64,000 nucleotides of DNA from Cynocephalus volans. Its lineage: Eukaryota; Chordata; Mammalia; Dermoptera; Cynocephalidae. The stretch is from NCBI RefSeq assembly GCF_027409185.1, contig NC_084474.1, positions 12,331,382 to 12,395,381 on the forward strand. Direction: 5' to 3'. Below, piece after piece: positions 48,819-60,970 of the stretch. Numbering within the stretch: position 1 is the stretch's first letter; each line of letters opens with the position of its first letter. Position numbers and translations under genes: made by a program. The notes under the pieces are model-generated. The model saw only the letters and a list, made by a program, of their open reading frames with translations, was not told the DNA's origin and made no database searches.

Positions 48819-50092
48819 GTTTGTCAGTAGCCAGTTTATTTATGTTTTCACTATGATTAACCATCTGTTTTTCTTCTGTAACTTTGTCTTTACAGTAAAA
48901 ACTGTAGCAAAAACTGACTCAGGACTGCCTGGGCTCTCCTCTCTTCAAGGAGTTTTCCCTGGTGCAGTCCCTTCAGTCTTCTCATTACTCTGTATACATG
49001 GGCTCTGAGTAATCTTTTGCATCTTTGTCACTCTGCAAGAGGTGACAAGACAACAAAAGATTAAAAATAGAAATCAATAATAAGTGAAACTATGGAAACT
49101 ATACAAAAACATGGAAACTAACCAACATGCTCCTGAATGACACAGAGGTGAAAGAAACTGAACAGGAAATCAAAAAAATTTCTTAGAACTAATAAAAATA
49201 AAGATACATCATACCAAAACATGTAGGATACTGCAAAAGCAGTACTCAAGAGGAAAATTTATTGCAACAAACACATCAAAAGAACAGAAAGACTTCAAAT
49301 AAACAACCTAACATTACACCTAAAAAAAACTAGAAAAATAAGAACAATCCAATCCCAGAATCAGTAGATAGAAAAATAATTAAGATCAGAGCAGAACTAA
49401 ATGAAATGGAGACCCAAAAAATGATACAAAATATCGATGAAAAAAAAGTTGGTTTTTTGAGAAGGTAATCAAAATAGACAAGCCATTAGCTAAGCTACCC
49501 AAAAAAAGAAGACCCAAAGAACAAAAATAAAAAATGAAAAAGGAGATATTATAACTGGTGCCACAGTAATACAAAGAATCATTAGAGACTATTAGGAACA
49601 ACTATATGCCAACAAATTTTAAAATCTGGAGGAAATAGATAAATTTCTGGACACATACAACCTACCAAGACTGAACCAAGAAGAAATAGAAAACCGGAAC
49701 AGACCAATAACAAGCAACAAGATTGAAGCAGTAATCAGCAGTAGCCCAACTAAGAAAAGCCCAGGAACAAATGATTCCACTGCTGGATTCTACCAAACCT
49801 TGTAAATTAAATTAGAATTAAATTAAAGAAGAATTAATACCAATCCTTTTCAAACTATGCCCAAAAAACTGAAACACGGGCCATTCTCCCAAACTCATTC
49901 TATGAGGCCAGCATTATCCTGATACCAAAACCAAAGACACAGCAAAAAAAGAAAACTACAGGCCAATATCTTGAATATGAACATAGATACAAAAATCCTC
50001 CACAAAATATTAGCAAACAGAATACAGCAGCGCATCAAAAACGTTATACACATGATCAAGTGGAATTAATCCCAGGGATGCAAGAATGGTTC

Positions 50093-50108
50093 AACACAGG
50101 CAAACCAA
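50093..50108 (+). repeat. left target-site duplication of L1-D
   Basis: AACACAGGCAAACCAA, repeated with one mismatch (C to T) at 55287-55302. Both copies match the L1-E ORF2 sequence at that point. Confidence 0.9.
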
Positions 50109-51665
50109 AAAGGTTTCAAGATGGCGGTGGCTGCGGTGGTTGGTGCAGAGTAGCTGAGGTGGAAAAGGCGGCCACTGGGCCTCAGGCAGCCGGGAAACGT
50201 GTGGACCTTCCTCTCGCCGTCTCTTAAGGGAGGACTGCTGCTGCTGGCCGGTCGAGGGGGATGACCGCCACTTTGCCCCCGGCAGGAGAGGCTGCCTCAT
50301 TTACAGGCAACAGCTTTGAAGTGTGGAGCAGGAAAAGAACTGTTTCTTAGCTGCAAAAGCGAATCTCTAAACAGGGAACACGGCGCAAGGGCTGCTGTGG
50401 ATGCAGACAGGATCCCAGAGGCTGGAGCCGCGCTGAAGGCGGCCAGCAGCCCTATTCAGGATTCGAGGTTTCAGGCTGGCATTAAAGAAGATTCCTGGGA
50501 GTGCCCGAGCCGCACCACGGGACCAATTGAACAGCCCGAGGCGGCAGCAGCCGAGAACAGGGAAGGCGACAAACCAGAGGCAGAGAGTGAGCGCCCGACC
50601 TGGCACAGCCCTGTGAGTGACCCCTGGTCCAGCCCTGCTCAGGGGGCTGACGCCCACCCTGCGTCCGCCTGCATCACCAGGTCACTCACCGCCCCGGGGC
50701 TGCCTCCATTTTCCCAGGTGCTGGAAGCTCCGGCCTGGCTCGGCTCGGCCCCTCACTGAGCCTTCCCACTTGCTTGGCCCGGTGCAGGGCTTCCTGGGGC
50801 CTGCGGGCCGGCCTCCCCTCCCACTCCCTCTGCGGTTCTCTGGCATGGCTGGTGGCGAGGGGCATCCCCAGCCAGTGTCGGGAGGGCAAGGAAGTACGGG
50901 CGGGGCCGACTGTCACTCCACCACACCTTGGACTCCGGCCCCCGGTAAACTTCCTGTTACTGGGAGGCAGATACCGTCTCTGCCCCATCAGTTCGGAAAA
51001 ACGCCTAACCAATTTCTGATTGGGAATAGTTTGGTAGGAGAGTTCCCAAGTCCGCATGAACCTGCTGGAGAGCTGAATGCAGGCGGGCGCTATACTCGGT
51101 CCATGCCGGGGGATACAAAGGTGAACAAGTCCCGAGAAAGATCTACACAGTGCTACAAAGGCACCCAGAGCAACCGGTCGTCTGTGCCTACCAGAAACCT
51201 GGTAGACTTCCTGGGCGAGGCGGTGCCGAGCAGGGTCTTGAAGGCCCAGCTGATAGACGAGGGTTGCAGAAGACACGTCTCAGCCCAGCACAGTGGGCAC
51301 AGAGTGGGGAGACGTGTGGCCAGGTAGGCAGAGACTCGACAGAAACCACACACCCTGAGGGGTCGCCACTGCACGATCCAACAGCCTGGGCCAGAGAACA
51401 CGGAACAGGGAGAAGTCCTGCACAGGAAGTGAAAGCTCAACAGAGATCACACACCCTGTGGTACGTAATCCACCAGCCCAGCAGAGTCCAAGCTGACCAG
51501 AAAGGTGGGTCCCCGGAGAAGCCCAAGACCCGAGGCAACCACAGACACAAGGCACTAGAGGCCAACTGAGAAGTCACGGAGGGAGCCATACGAAATTGGC
51601 AACCACAGCAACATCTTAGTTAGTCATTAGTCTCAAACCGGTGGACTGTGAAACCCCCTGCCACA
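50109..51665 (+). promoter_or_regulatory. L1-D 5' UTR, GC-rich type promoter
   Basis: YY1-like CAAGATGGCGG at 50117-50127, then the ~1.1-kb GC-rich head shared with L1-B, one monomer-like unit near 51290-51390, and the common segment before ORF1. Compared with L1-B it carries a net 30-bp extra stretch near 50505-50545. Confidence 0.75.
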
Positions 51666-52646
51666 ATGAATAAACATCAAAAAAAAGATACCCGAAAGAC
51701 AAAAAATCAAGAAAGTATACCACCAAAAGTGAATAAATCTCAAACTCTAGATCCTATAGAACAAGAAACCCTTGAAATGACTGACAAGGAATTCTGAGTG
51801 ATAATTCTAAGGAAACTGAATGAGATACAAGAAAACTCAGCTAGACATCATGATGAAATAAGGAAAAGTATACAGGAACTGAAAGAGGAAATGTACAAGG
51901 AAATCAATGTCCTGAAAAAAAATGTAGCAGAACTTGCTGAACTGAAGAAGTTGTTCAGTGAAATAAAAAACACAACGGAGAGTTTAACCAGCAGGCTTGT
52001 CGAAGTTGAAGAGAGAACCTCAGAACTTGAAGATGGGCTGTTTGAAATAACACAAGCAGACAAAAAGAAAGAAAAAAGAATCAAAGACATTGAAGAAAAT
52101 CTGAGAGAGATATCAGACAACCTTAAGCGCTCAAATATCTGAGTCATGGGTATTCCAGAAGGGGAGGAAAATGGAGATTCCATTGAAAACATATTCAACA
52201 AAATAGTGGCAGAAAACTTCCCAGGTATAGGAAAAATCACAGTTCTTCAGATCCAGGAAGCTCAACAATCTCCAAACGTATTCAACCCAAAAAGGCCTTC
52301 TCCAAGACATGTTATACTCAAACTGGCAAAACTCAGAGACAAAGAGAGAATCTTAAAAGCTGCAAGAGAGAAGCGTCAAATCACCTATAAGGGAGCCCCA
52401 ATCAGGCTAACATCAGACTTCTCATCACAAACCCTAAAAGCTAGAAAGGAATGGGATGATATTTTCAAAATACTAAAAGACAAAGATTGCCAGCCAAGAA
52501 TACTCTACCCTGCAAGGCTATCCTTCCGAAATGAAGGGCAAATAGTATATTTCTCAGACAAACAAAAACTGCAGGAGTTCACTACCACACGACCACCCTT
52601 ACAAGAAATCCTCAAGGGAGTACTGGGTTTGGTTCCTGAAAAATAA
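51666..52646 (+). pseudogene. L1-D ORF1 (two nonsense codons)
   Basis: Same 326-codon layout as L1-B ORF1, with TGA at 51795-51797 and 52140-52142. Both replace CGA arginine codons of L1-B, the signature of CpG deamination. The rest of the frame is open. Confidence 0.92.
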
Positions 52647-52833
52647 CTACCACTGCCATAAAAACCCAAGAAATATCACAACCCACTAGTATAATAAAAA
52701 TGGCATTCAAAAAGAGAAAACATGCAAACAAAAACGCTATCTACAACCTAAGGAACCAACAAACACAGAAACCAAACAGTAAATCAGAAAGCAAGGAACA
52801 AAAGACACCTAAGAAAACCAAACAACCAATAAA

Positions 52834-55026
52834 AGGCTAGGAATAAATCAACACCTTTCAATAACAACTCTTAATGTAAAAGGCTTAAATTCCCCAATTA
52901 AAAGACACAGACTGGCTGACTGGATCAAAAAGGAGGACCCAACTATATGCTGCCTACAAGAGACCCACCTCACCCATAAAGATTCACACAGACCAAGAGT
53001 GAAAGGATGGAAAAAGATTTACCATGCAAACAGAAAAGAAAAATGAGCTGGAGTAGCTATTCTTATATCTGACAAAATAGACTTTAAACTAAAAACCACA
53101 AAAAGAGACAATGAGGGACACTACTTAATGATAAAAGGACTGATCCATCAAGAAGACATAACAATCATAAATATGTACGCACCCAATGTTGGAGCAAGCA
53201 GATTTATAAAACAAACTATATTAGATCTAAAGAAGGAAATAGACACTAATACCATAATAGCAGGGGACCTGAACACCCCACTGTCAATATTAGACAAATC
53301 ATCTAGGCAAAGAATCAGGAGAGAAACACAAGATCTAAACAAGACTCTAGACCAATTGGACTTGGCAGATATCTACAGAACATTCCATCCAACAACCTCA
53401 GAATATTCATTCTTCTCATCAGCACATGGATCATTCTCCAGGATAGAACACATATTAGGTCACAAATCAAGTCTCAATAAATTCAAAAAAATTGCAATTA
53501 TCCCATGTATTTTCTCAGACCACAATGGATTAAAACTAGAAATCAATAACAAACGAAACTCTGGAAACTATACAAGCACATGGAAATTAAACAGCATTCT
53601 ACTTAATGACATATGGGTCCAAGAAGAAATCAAGCAGGAAATCAAAAAACTTATTGAAACTAAGGAAAACAATGATACATCATACCAAAACCTGTGGGAT
53701 ACTGCAAAAGCAGTATTAAGGGGGAAATTTATTGCATTAAATGCTCACCTCAGAAGAATGGAAAGATGGCAAGTGAACAACCTAACACTTCACCTTAAAG
53801 AACTAGAAAAACAAGAACAATCCAAACCTAAAGTTCGCAGACGGAAAGAAATCATTAAGATCAGAGCAGAACTTAATGAAATTGAAACCCAAAAAACAAT
53901 TCCAAAGATCAATGAATCAAAAAGTTGAAAAGATAAATAAAATTGACAAACCATTAGCATGGCTAACAAAAAAAGAAGAGAGAAGACTCAAATAACAAAA
54001 ATTAGAAATGAAAAAGGTGATATTACAACTGATTCATCTGAAATACAAGGAATCATTCTTTTCTCCAATAGTGAACATGCAGAACGAGAAATCAAGAAAG
54101 CCTGCCCATTTACAATAGCCACCAAAAAATAAAATACTTAGGAATTGAGTTAACCAAGGACGTGAAAAATCTCTATAATGAGAACTACAAACCACTGCTG
54201 AGAGAAATTAGACAGGATACAAGAAGATGGAAAGATATCCCATGCTCTTGGATTGGAAGAATCAACATAGTGAAAATGTCCATACTACCCAAAGTGATAT
54301 ACAAATTCAGTGCAATCCCCATCAAAATTCCAAAGACATTTTTCTCAGAAATGGAAAGAACTATCCAGATATTTATATGGAATAATAAAAGACTATGCGT
54401 AGCCAAAGCAATGCTGAGCAAAAAAAGTAAAGCTGGAGGCATAACACTACCCACCTTTAAGCTATACTACAAAGCTATAATAACCAAAACAGTATGGTAC
54501 TGGCATAAAAACAGACACACTGACCTATGGAATAGAATAGAGAATCCAGAAATCAACCCACACACTTACTACTATGAACGATAAATGCTGGCGAGGCTGC
54601 GGAGAAAAAGGAACTCTCATACATTGTTGGTGGGACTGCAAAATGGTGCAGCCTCTATGGAAAATGGTATGGAGGTTCCTCAAACAATTGCAGATAGATC
54701 TACCATACGACCCAGCTATCCCACTGTTGGGAATATACCCAGAGGAATGGAAATCATCAAGTCGAAGGTATACCTGTTCCCCAATGTTCATCGCAGCACT
54801 CTTTACAATAGCCAAGAGTTGGTACCAGCCCAAATGTCCATCATCAGATGAGTGGATATGGAAAATGTGGTACATCTACACAATGGAATACTACTCAGCT
54901 ATAAAAACGAATGAAATACTGCCATTTGCAACAACATGGATGGACCTCGAGAGAATTATATTAAGTGAAACGAGTCAGGCACAGAAAGAGAAATACCACA
55001 TGTTCTCACTTATTGGTGGGAGCTAA
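52834..55026 (+). pseudogene. L1-D ORF2 (deleted and broken)
   Basis: The start codon position is AGG, not ATG. TGA at 53044-53046 replaces CGA. The endonuclease region is otherwise readable (53128-53928). The 8-bp loss shifts the frame, the ~990-bp loss removes the reverse transcriptase palm, and the ~635-bp loss removes a C-terminal segment upstream of the Cys motif. The final 150 codons to the TAA at 55024-55026 are intact. Confidence 0.92.
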
Positions 55027-55043
55027 AAATTAATATATAAAGT

Positions 55044-55071
55044 CACCCACACAGACACACACACACACACA

Positions 55072-55111
<40 letters not shown>

Positions 55112-55222
55112 CCGGGGGCAGGGGGAAGAAGATATAACAACCACAATTACTTGAAGTTGATACGACAAGCAAACAGGACATTGTTGGGGGGGAGGGGGGG
55201 AGGGAGGAGAGAGGGAGGTTTT
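55044..55222 (+). other. L1-D 3' UTR: long interrupted CA repeat and G-rich tract
   Basis: Interrupted CA repeat (55044-55108), the longest of the four young L1 copies, then G runs at 55113-55125 and 55185-55215. Confidence 0.85.
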
Positions 55223-55286
55223 GGTGATGGGGAGCAATAATCAGCCACAATGTATATCGACAAAAGAAAATTAAAAAAAAAAAAAA

Positions 55287-55302
55287 AACATAGGCAAACC
55301 AA
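55287..55302 (+). repeat. right target-site duplication of L1-D
   Basis: AACATAGGCAAACCAA, matching 50093-50108 with one difference. L1-E ORF2 sequence resumes from here. Confidence 0.9.
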
Positions 55303-57569
55303 TAAATATGATATAGTACATCAACAAAATCAAGGACAAAAATCATGACCATCTCAATAAACACAGAAAAAGCATTTGGCAAAATTCAACATCCCTTCAT
55401 GATAAAGACTCTCAACAAATAGGTATAGAAGGAAAGTATCTCAAGACAATAAAAGCCATATATGACAAACCCACTGCCAATATCATTCTGAATGAGGAAA
55501 TGCTGAAACTTTTCCTTTAAGAACAGGACCAAGACAAGGATGCCCACTCTCACAACTCCTATTTAACATTGTATTGGAAGCACTAGCCAGAGCAATCAGG
55601 CAAGAGAAAGAAATAAAGAGTAACCAAATTGGAAAAGACAAAGTCAAACTGCCCATTTGTAGATGACATGATCTCGTATAGAGAAAAACGTAGATTATAC
55701 CAAAAAACTCCTAGAGCTGATAAACAAATTCAGTAAAGTTGCAGGATACAAAACCAATATACGAAATTCAGAAGCATTTTTATACACTAACAATGAAACA
55801 GCAGAAAAAGAAATCAAGAAAGCAAGCCTATTCACAATAGCTACCAAAAAAATTAAAAACTTTGGAATCGATTTAACCAAGGAGGTGAAAGATCTCTACA
55901 ATGAGAACTACAAATCACTGCTGAAAGAAATTGAAGAGGACACTAAAAGATGGATTCCATGTTCATGGATGGAAGAATTAACATTGTGAAAATGCCCATA
56001 CTACCCAAAGCAATCTACAGATTCAATAAAATCCCCATCAAAATACCAACCATATACCTCACAGAAATAGAAAAAAAAAATCCTAACATTCATACTACCT
56101 AACTTCAAATTATACTACAAAGCTTTAGTAACCAAAACAGCATGGTACTGGCACAAAAACAGACACTCAGACCAAGGGAACAGAATAGAGAACCCAGAAA
56201 TCAATCCACATACTTACAGCCATCTGATCTTTGATAAGGCACCAAAAACATACACTGGGAAAAAGACAGCCTCTTCAGTAAATGTTGCTGGGGAAACTGG
56301 ATATCCGTATGCAGAAGAATGAAACTAGACTCATAAATCTCACCATATACTGAAATCAACTCAAAATGGATTAAAGACTTAAATATAAAACCTGAAACTA
56401 TAAAACTCCTAGAAGGAAACATAGAGGAAACACTTCAGGAAGTAGGACTGGGCAAATACTTCATGAATAAAACCCCAAAAGCACAGGCAACAAAAGAAAA
56501 AGTAAACAAATGGGATTATATCAAACTAAAAAGCTTCTGCACAGCAAAGGAAACAATCAACAGAGTGAAAAGGCAAACTACAGAACAGCAGAAAATATTT
56601 ACATACTATACATCTAATAAGGGATTAATATCCAGAACGTACAAGGAACTCAACCAACTTAATGGTAAAAAAATAAAAATAAAAATAACCCAATTAAAAC
56701 ATGGGCAAAGAAGCTGAATAGACATTCTTCAAAGGAAGACAGAAATGGCCAACAGACACATGAAAAAATGCTCATCATCACTAATCATTAGTGAAACACA
56801 ATCCAAAATCATCTTGAGATATAATCTCACCCCAGTTAGACTGGCTATTATCAAAAAGAGAATAACAAATGCAAGGAAACAGAGAGAGGATAACCCTTCT
56901 ACACTGTTGGTGGGACTGTAAATTAGTGCAGCCATTACAGAAAACAGTATGGAGGTTTCTCAGACAACTACAGATAGAACTACCATATGATCCAGCAATT
57001 CTACTTCTGGGTATATACCCAAAGGAATGCAAATCATCATGTTGAAGAGAAACCTGCACACCCATGTTTATCACGGCTCTATTTACAATACCAAGATATA
57101 GAACCAACCTAAACACTCATTCACAGATGACTGGATAAAGAAAATGTGGTAGATATACACAATGGAATACTACTCAGCCATTAAAAAGAATGAAATTCTG
57201 CTGTTCGCAGCAACATGGATGAACATGGAGAAAATTATATTAAGCAAAATAAGTCAGGCACAGAAAAGAGAAATACTGCATGGCCTCAATCATAAGTGAA
57301 AGCTAAAAAATAAACAAAGTAAGAAGGAAACAAACAAAGAAAAAGACAATAATATGTTGAACTTCAGAAGGAGAGAACAGAACTGTGGTCATTAGAAGGA
57401 GGAAAGGGAGAAGGTTAGGGAGAAATTGGTTAATGGACACAAAGAAAATATGTTTTGTAATGAAGAATGTGCCAACTATCCTGATTTGATCATCACATAT
57501 TGTACACAAATACTGATAGTCAACCCTGTACCCAAACATGTATAATCAATTATGTTTAAAAAAAAAAAA

Positions 57570-58849
57570 TTGGTTTCCTATGTGTTGATGAATACAGACT
57601 GCCAACTCAAAAGACATCACACTTATAAAAAAAATAAAACCCCAAAGGTATTTTGCAACCTTTATAATAATAATTAACTCAGCCAAGAAACACCAATAGA
57701 TACTAAAATAATTGGATAAGAATTTGTTGGGAAATGTAAGTGTTTACAGTTTCAAAGTACCTCCCTACAGATTACTCACTCTTTACAAAGGGGAAAAAAA
57801 CATATCCAGTAGAGAAACCTAACAGGTACTACTTTAACTAAGTGATTAAAGTTACCACCACCAATAACAGGGCAAACTGACTCAGGAGCTTCCTGATGGA
57901 AACACTGAGGACACCACATCCCTTCTGTGGTATTCCCACCAAAAACGCCCAGTCTGAATCTACTCATGAGGAAACATCAGACAAACTAAAATTTAGGGAC
58001 ATTCTACAAAGCATCTGCCCTGTAGTTTTTAAAATTATCAATGTTAAGAAAGAGCAAAGAATTGTTCTACTTAAAGAAGACTAAGGAGATACGACAACTA
58101 AATGCAATGTTCAATCATGGATTAGACAAAAATATTTGCTGACAGACAACAATATAAACAATAAACAAGGAAATCGAATATGAAGTATAGATTGCATCAT
58201 TGGACCACAGTTATGTAAGAGAACATCCCTCTTCTGGAGGATCCACGCTGTCATAATGTCTGCCACTTACCCTCAGATAGTTTGGAAAGAGAGAGCAAGA
58301 GAAAGAGAGAGAGAACACATGCAAATGTGGTAAAACGTCAACACTGGTGAATCAAGGTGAAAGGTACAGTACTTCATTGTACTATTCTTGCAACTTTTCA
58401 GTAGTTGAACTTCAGTCCAGTTAAAAAGTTGAAAAAAAGACAAAGGCTTGTAAGAAAACTTTTTTCTTTTCACCCAAGAGGATGAAAGCTCCATCCTAAG
58501 GATGGGGAACCAGAAGGCTGAAGGATCCCGGTCCTTTCACGACCTTGTTGAGCTGTTGTACCAGCTCTGAACTTGCCAACATGTACAGTTCACAGGACAT
58601 GAGAGAGGTAAATCTCTTACTTATTAAAATAGATATGCTAAAAAAAAATAAAATTGGCATTCAGATTACTATGATTATGTTAAGTCTTCTTGAAATACAA
58701 AGAGAATGCACATGACTTGAAAGGGGGCCTTTCAGCATTAGTTCAGCCACTCCCAGTCTCCCAATTTCTGTGACTGTGCTGGGACTCCTCATGTACAGCA
58801 TGCTCATAGAGTGCCTTGGCTTAGAAGTCCTCCCTATACTCTAACCACA
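57570..58849. other. AT-rich non-coding, possible intron
   Basis: No supported exon. A GA-rich patch lies at 58286-58318. Confidence 0.4.
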
Positions 58850-59070
58850 TCTTCACCAATAACTTCTTGATCTGTAAGATTTAGCCCAAGTGCTGCCTCC
58901 TCAGGCACAGTTCCCAACCTCTTGTGATAGCTGTATATACTTTTGTTATAGCCCTTATGACACTGCACTGAAACTGTGTGTATGTCTTTGTTTTCTACTT
59001 CACATTTCTCTACTTTAGCACACACTGAATTATCTAACAAGTACTCCTGCTCATGCCTAAATTAGAGACT
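58850..59070 (+). repeat. L2-like 3' fragment
   Basis: Ordered L2-type blocks: 'agatttagcccaagtgctgc', 'ctcctcaggcacagttccca', 'cccttatgacactgcactga' and 'gtgtgtatgtctttgttttc'. Confidence 0.6.
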
Positions 59071-59849
59071 AATCACTGAGAAAAAAAAATAAACATTCCC
59101 TTAACTCCCTTCATGGAGAAAGGAGCTGGATACAAATAGGAAAGAACAGTGTCCAAACCAAAACGAAAATGTTTTCTCATATTTCTGGGACATTCAGCAA
59201 GTTAGAGAAACTGACATTCAAGAGACTATTTGTTTCAGGCTTCTACAAATACCTAACCCCAAAGCCCTTGAGGAAAGTAAGGCAAGAAGAGTACAACTTC
59301 TAACAGTACAAGAGGTACAAAGAAATGTACAGCTCTGATTCAGTGTGGGTGCAAGAAATCTGATCTTTTAAAAAACCTCTGCTCTTGCGGCACCTTTTTT
59401 TTTCTCCTTACTTACTGGAAAATTATTCAAGTTATCATCCATGTGTGAGCTTCAGCAGAGAATATGTAGATGGATTGTTGATAGAGATGGAAATGCCACT
59501 GACCTCCCCTTCACGAAAGCAAACAGTAGAAGGAGGTATAAGGGAGTTTGTACACAATAGTCTAAACCAACTATGTTGAGTTTTGTCTGTCCTTGCCTGA
59601 TCTAGTTTAACATAATTCCGAAAGACCTATACTGGACTAAAATCATTTTATTATATGTGGGTCCTAATTTGAAGGTGTGGCACCTTTTTACTTGGTTCAT
59701 TTTTTTAAACGTAAGTAAAGACAGATGATAAACTTCATTTAACTCACAGAGGGGGTTTAAATTTAGGATACTTTGAAAAAGTAACTGCTGCACTGCTGCA
59801 TAATTTTTTTTAATGTACATTTAATAAAAATCCAACCAAAGAAAGAATG
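59071..59849. other. non-coding, possible intron
   Basis: No gene or repeat recognised. Confidence 0.4.
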
Positions 59850-59980
59850 ATTGCGTATTATAATGACAGGTAAGCTAACTATCCTGACCTAACCATCATA
59901 CATTGTACACAATTACTGAAAATCAACATTATACCCCACATGTATGCATAATAAATTATCTAAAAAAGTAATAAAGAATA
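59850..59980 (+). repeat. old L1 3' UTR fragment
   Basis: Resembles the L1-E 3' end in order: 'taactatcctgac', 'atcatacattgtacacaatt', 'actgaaaatcaaca' and 'acatgtatgcataataaatt'. Too short to place in a subfamily. Confidence 0.65.
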
Positions 59981-60276
59981 GTTACATCAAAAGGTACCTT
60001 TCTTAAGATGACAGGCATATCACCTTTTAAAATTTTTTTGGCTGATTTCCTCAGATTAAATAGTAACAAAAACTTGTCAATTCACTTCCATTACCCCTGA
60101 GATTTTTCCCCCCATCAGGATGTAACATCTGGGTGATATACGTAAAAGGAAACAGAAAATAACTCAAAAATGTAATCTCTCAGAAAGTAAATATATAATT
60201 TGCTTAATCTTTAATAAATTTTTAGCATACTGTACAGACCATTCTACTGAGGTTTATTTGAATCTTTGAAACACAC

Positions 60277-60280
<4 letters not shown>

Positions 60281-60318
<38 letters not shown>
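60281..60318 (+). repeat. (CA)n microsatellite
   Basis: About 19 uninterrupted CA units. Confidence 0.95.
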
Positions 60319-60321
<3 letters not shown>

Positions 60322-60944
60322 CTCATAAAGTGAGATATGCCAACTGACCACAAATGTAACTGCCCCCCCCACAGAGAAAGAAAAAAGAGAGAAAGCATTT
60401 AAAAGCAAAGCAAGTTAATTCATTTTTCTCTACCTCTTCTTACTAGACAAGACTTTTCTTTTGTCTGTGCTTTATCAATCCTTCAAAACCCAATTCAGGT
60501 ATCTGTCTGTCTAAGAAGCTGATCCTAATTAAACAAAACCAAAACACAAACTAGATCCACAGATGCTTACACCTTAGTTAGGTGCACCTATGTGCAAAAT
60601 CTGTATTTGATGTTTAATATAAACTACAGACTCCATTACCTATCAGCAGCTTTATTTTCTTTACTATCAAAATATTCATTATCTACCTCTTCCAAATATT
60701 TATTTAGGCTGACACTTTGCAAAAATCTAAGATTTATGTTATGTGGCATTTCCGAATCTATTGTACATAAGTAGTACATAGTGCCTAGAAAAATAGAAAG
60801 TTAGTACAGCCTCAAGAATCATCTCTAACTAGCAAAGCAGAAGCAACAATAGACTGGGAGACTGAATTGCTCAACTGATGGTGAGACAACAGCTGTAAAG
60901 AATTCCTCTTTGGAACTGGTTTTAATATTTTTTTATATCCATAT

Positions 60945-60970
60945 TTGTGTGTGTGTGCGTGTGTGTGTGT
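60945..60970 (+). repeat. (TG)n microsatellite
   Basis: Short TG repeat with one C interruption. Confidence 0.85.

Larger units (their letters stand above)
48260..49047 (+). mobile_element. solo LTR of an endogenous retrovirus (788 bp)
   Basis: Begins TGTAGAGG and ends GGTGACA, giving the TG...CA ends of an integrated provirus, inside L1-E. A 6-bp duplication AGACAA flanks it. It contains a tandem U3-type array (48329-48438), an AATAAA at 48813-48818 and a pyrimidine-rich 3' part. No gag, pol or env remains, so the provirus collapsed by LTR-LTR recombination. The 6-bp duplication favours a class II (betaretrovirus-like, ERVK) integrase over class I or ERVL, but the LTR itself was not recognised. 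Confidence 0.85.
50109..55286 (+). mobile_element. L1-D, young LINE-1 with internal deletions, nested in L1-E
   Basis: Has the same GC-rich 5' UTR type as L1-B, a full-length ORF1 region and a 3' UTR with CA and G-rich tracts and an A tail. Relative to L1-B, ORF2 lacks 8 bp near 53927, about 990 bp at about 54059 (including the FADD polymerase box) and about 635 bp at about 54573. Three CGA codons are now TGA. A 16-bp duplication flanks it. It cannot encode ORF2p. Confidence 0.94.
47574..57306 (+). pseudogene. L1-E ORF2 (decayed, interrupted)
   Basis: Endonuclease start is readable at 47574-47828 ([34 protein letters not shown]). Fragmentary frames continue at 47868-48128, 49080-50100 and 55300-57306, ending in sequence matching the C-terminal Cys motif and tail. 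The polymerase motif is frame-broken near 55650. Two insertions split it. Confidence 0.88.
45120..57569 (+). mobile_element. L1-E, old full-length-like LINE-1, twice interrupted
   Basis: Three pieces make up one element: 45120-48259 (5' UTR, ORF1, start of ORF2), 49048-50108 (middle ORF2) and 55287-57569 (rest of ORF2, 3' UTR, A tail). The gaps are a solo LTR and the younger L1-D. Sequence is collinear with L1-B across each break. It has many stops and frameshifts and lacks the CA/G-rich 3' UTR of the young copies, so it is an older subfamily. The 5' UTR is unlike either young type and its exact start is uncertain by tens of bases. Confidence 0.9.

Noticed and set aside
50316..51327. Host CpG-island gene first exon at the GC-rich stretch near 50.1-51.3 kb (and 17.9-18.7 kb)
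   Set aside because: Both stretches are the same L1 5' UTR head, with target-site duplications bounding the elements.
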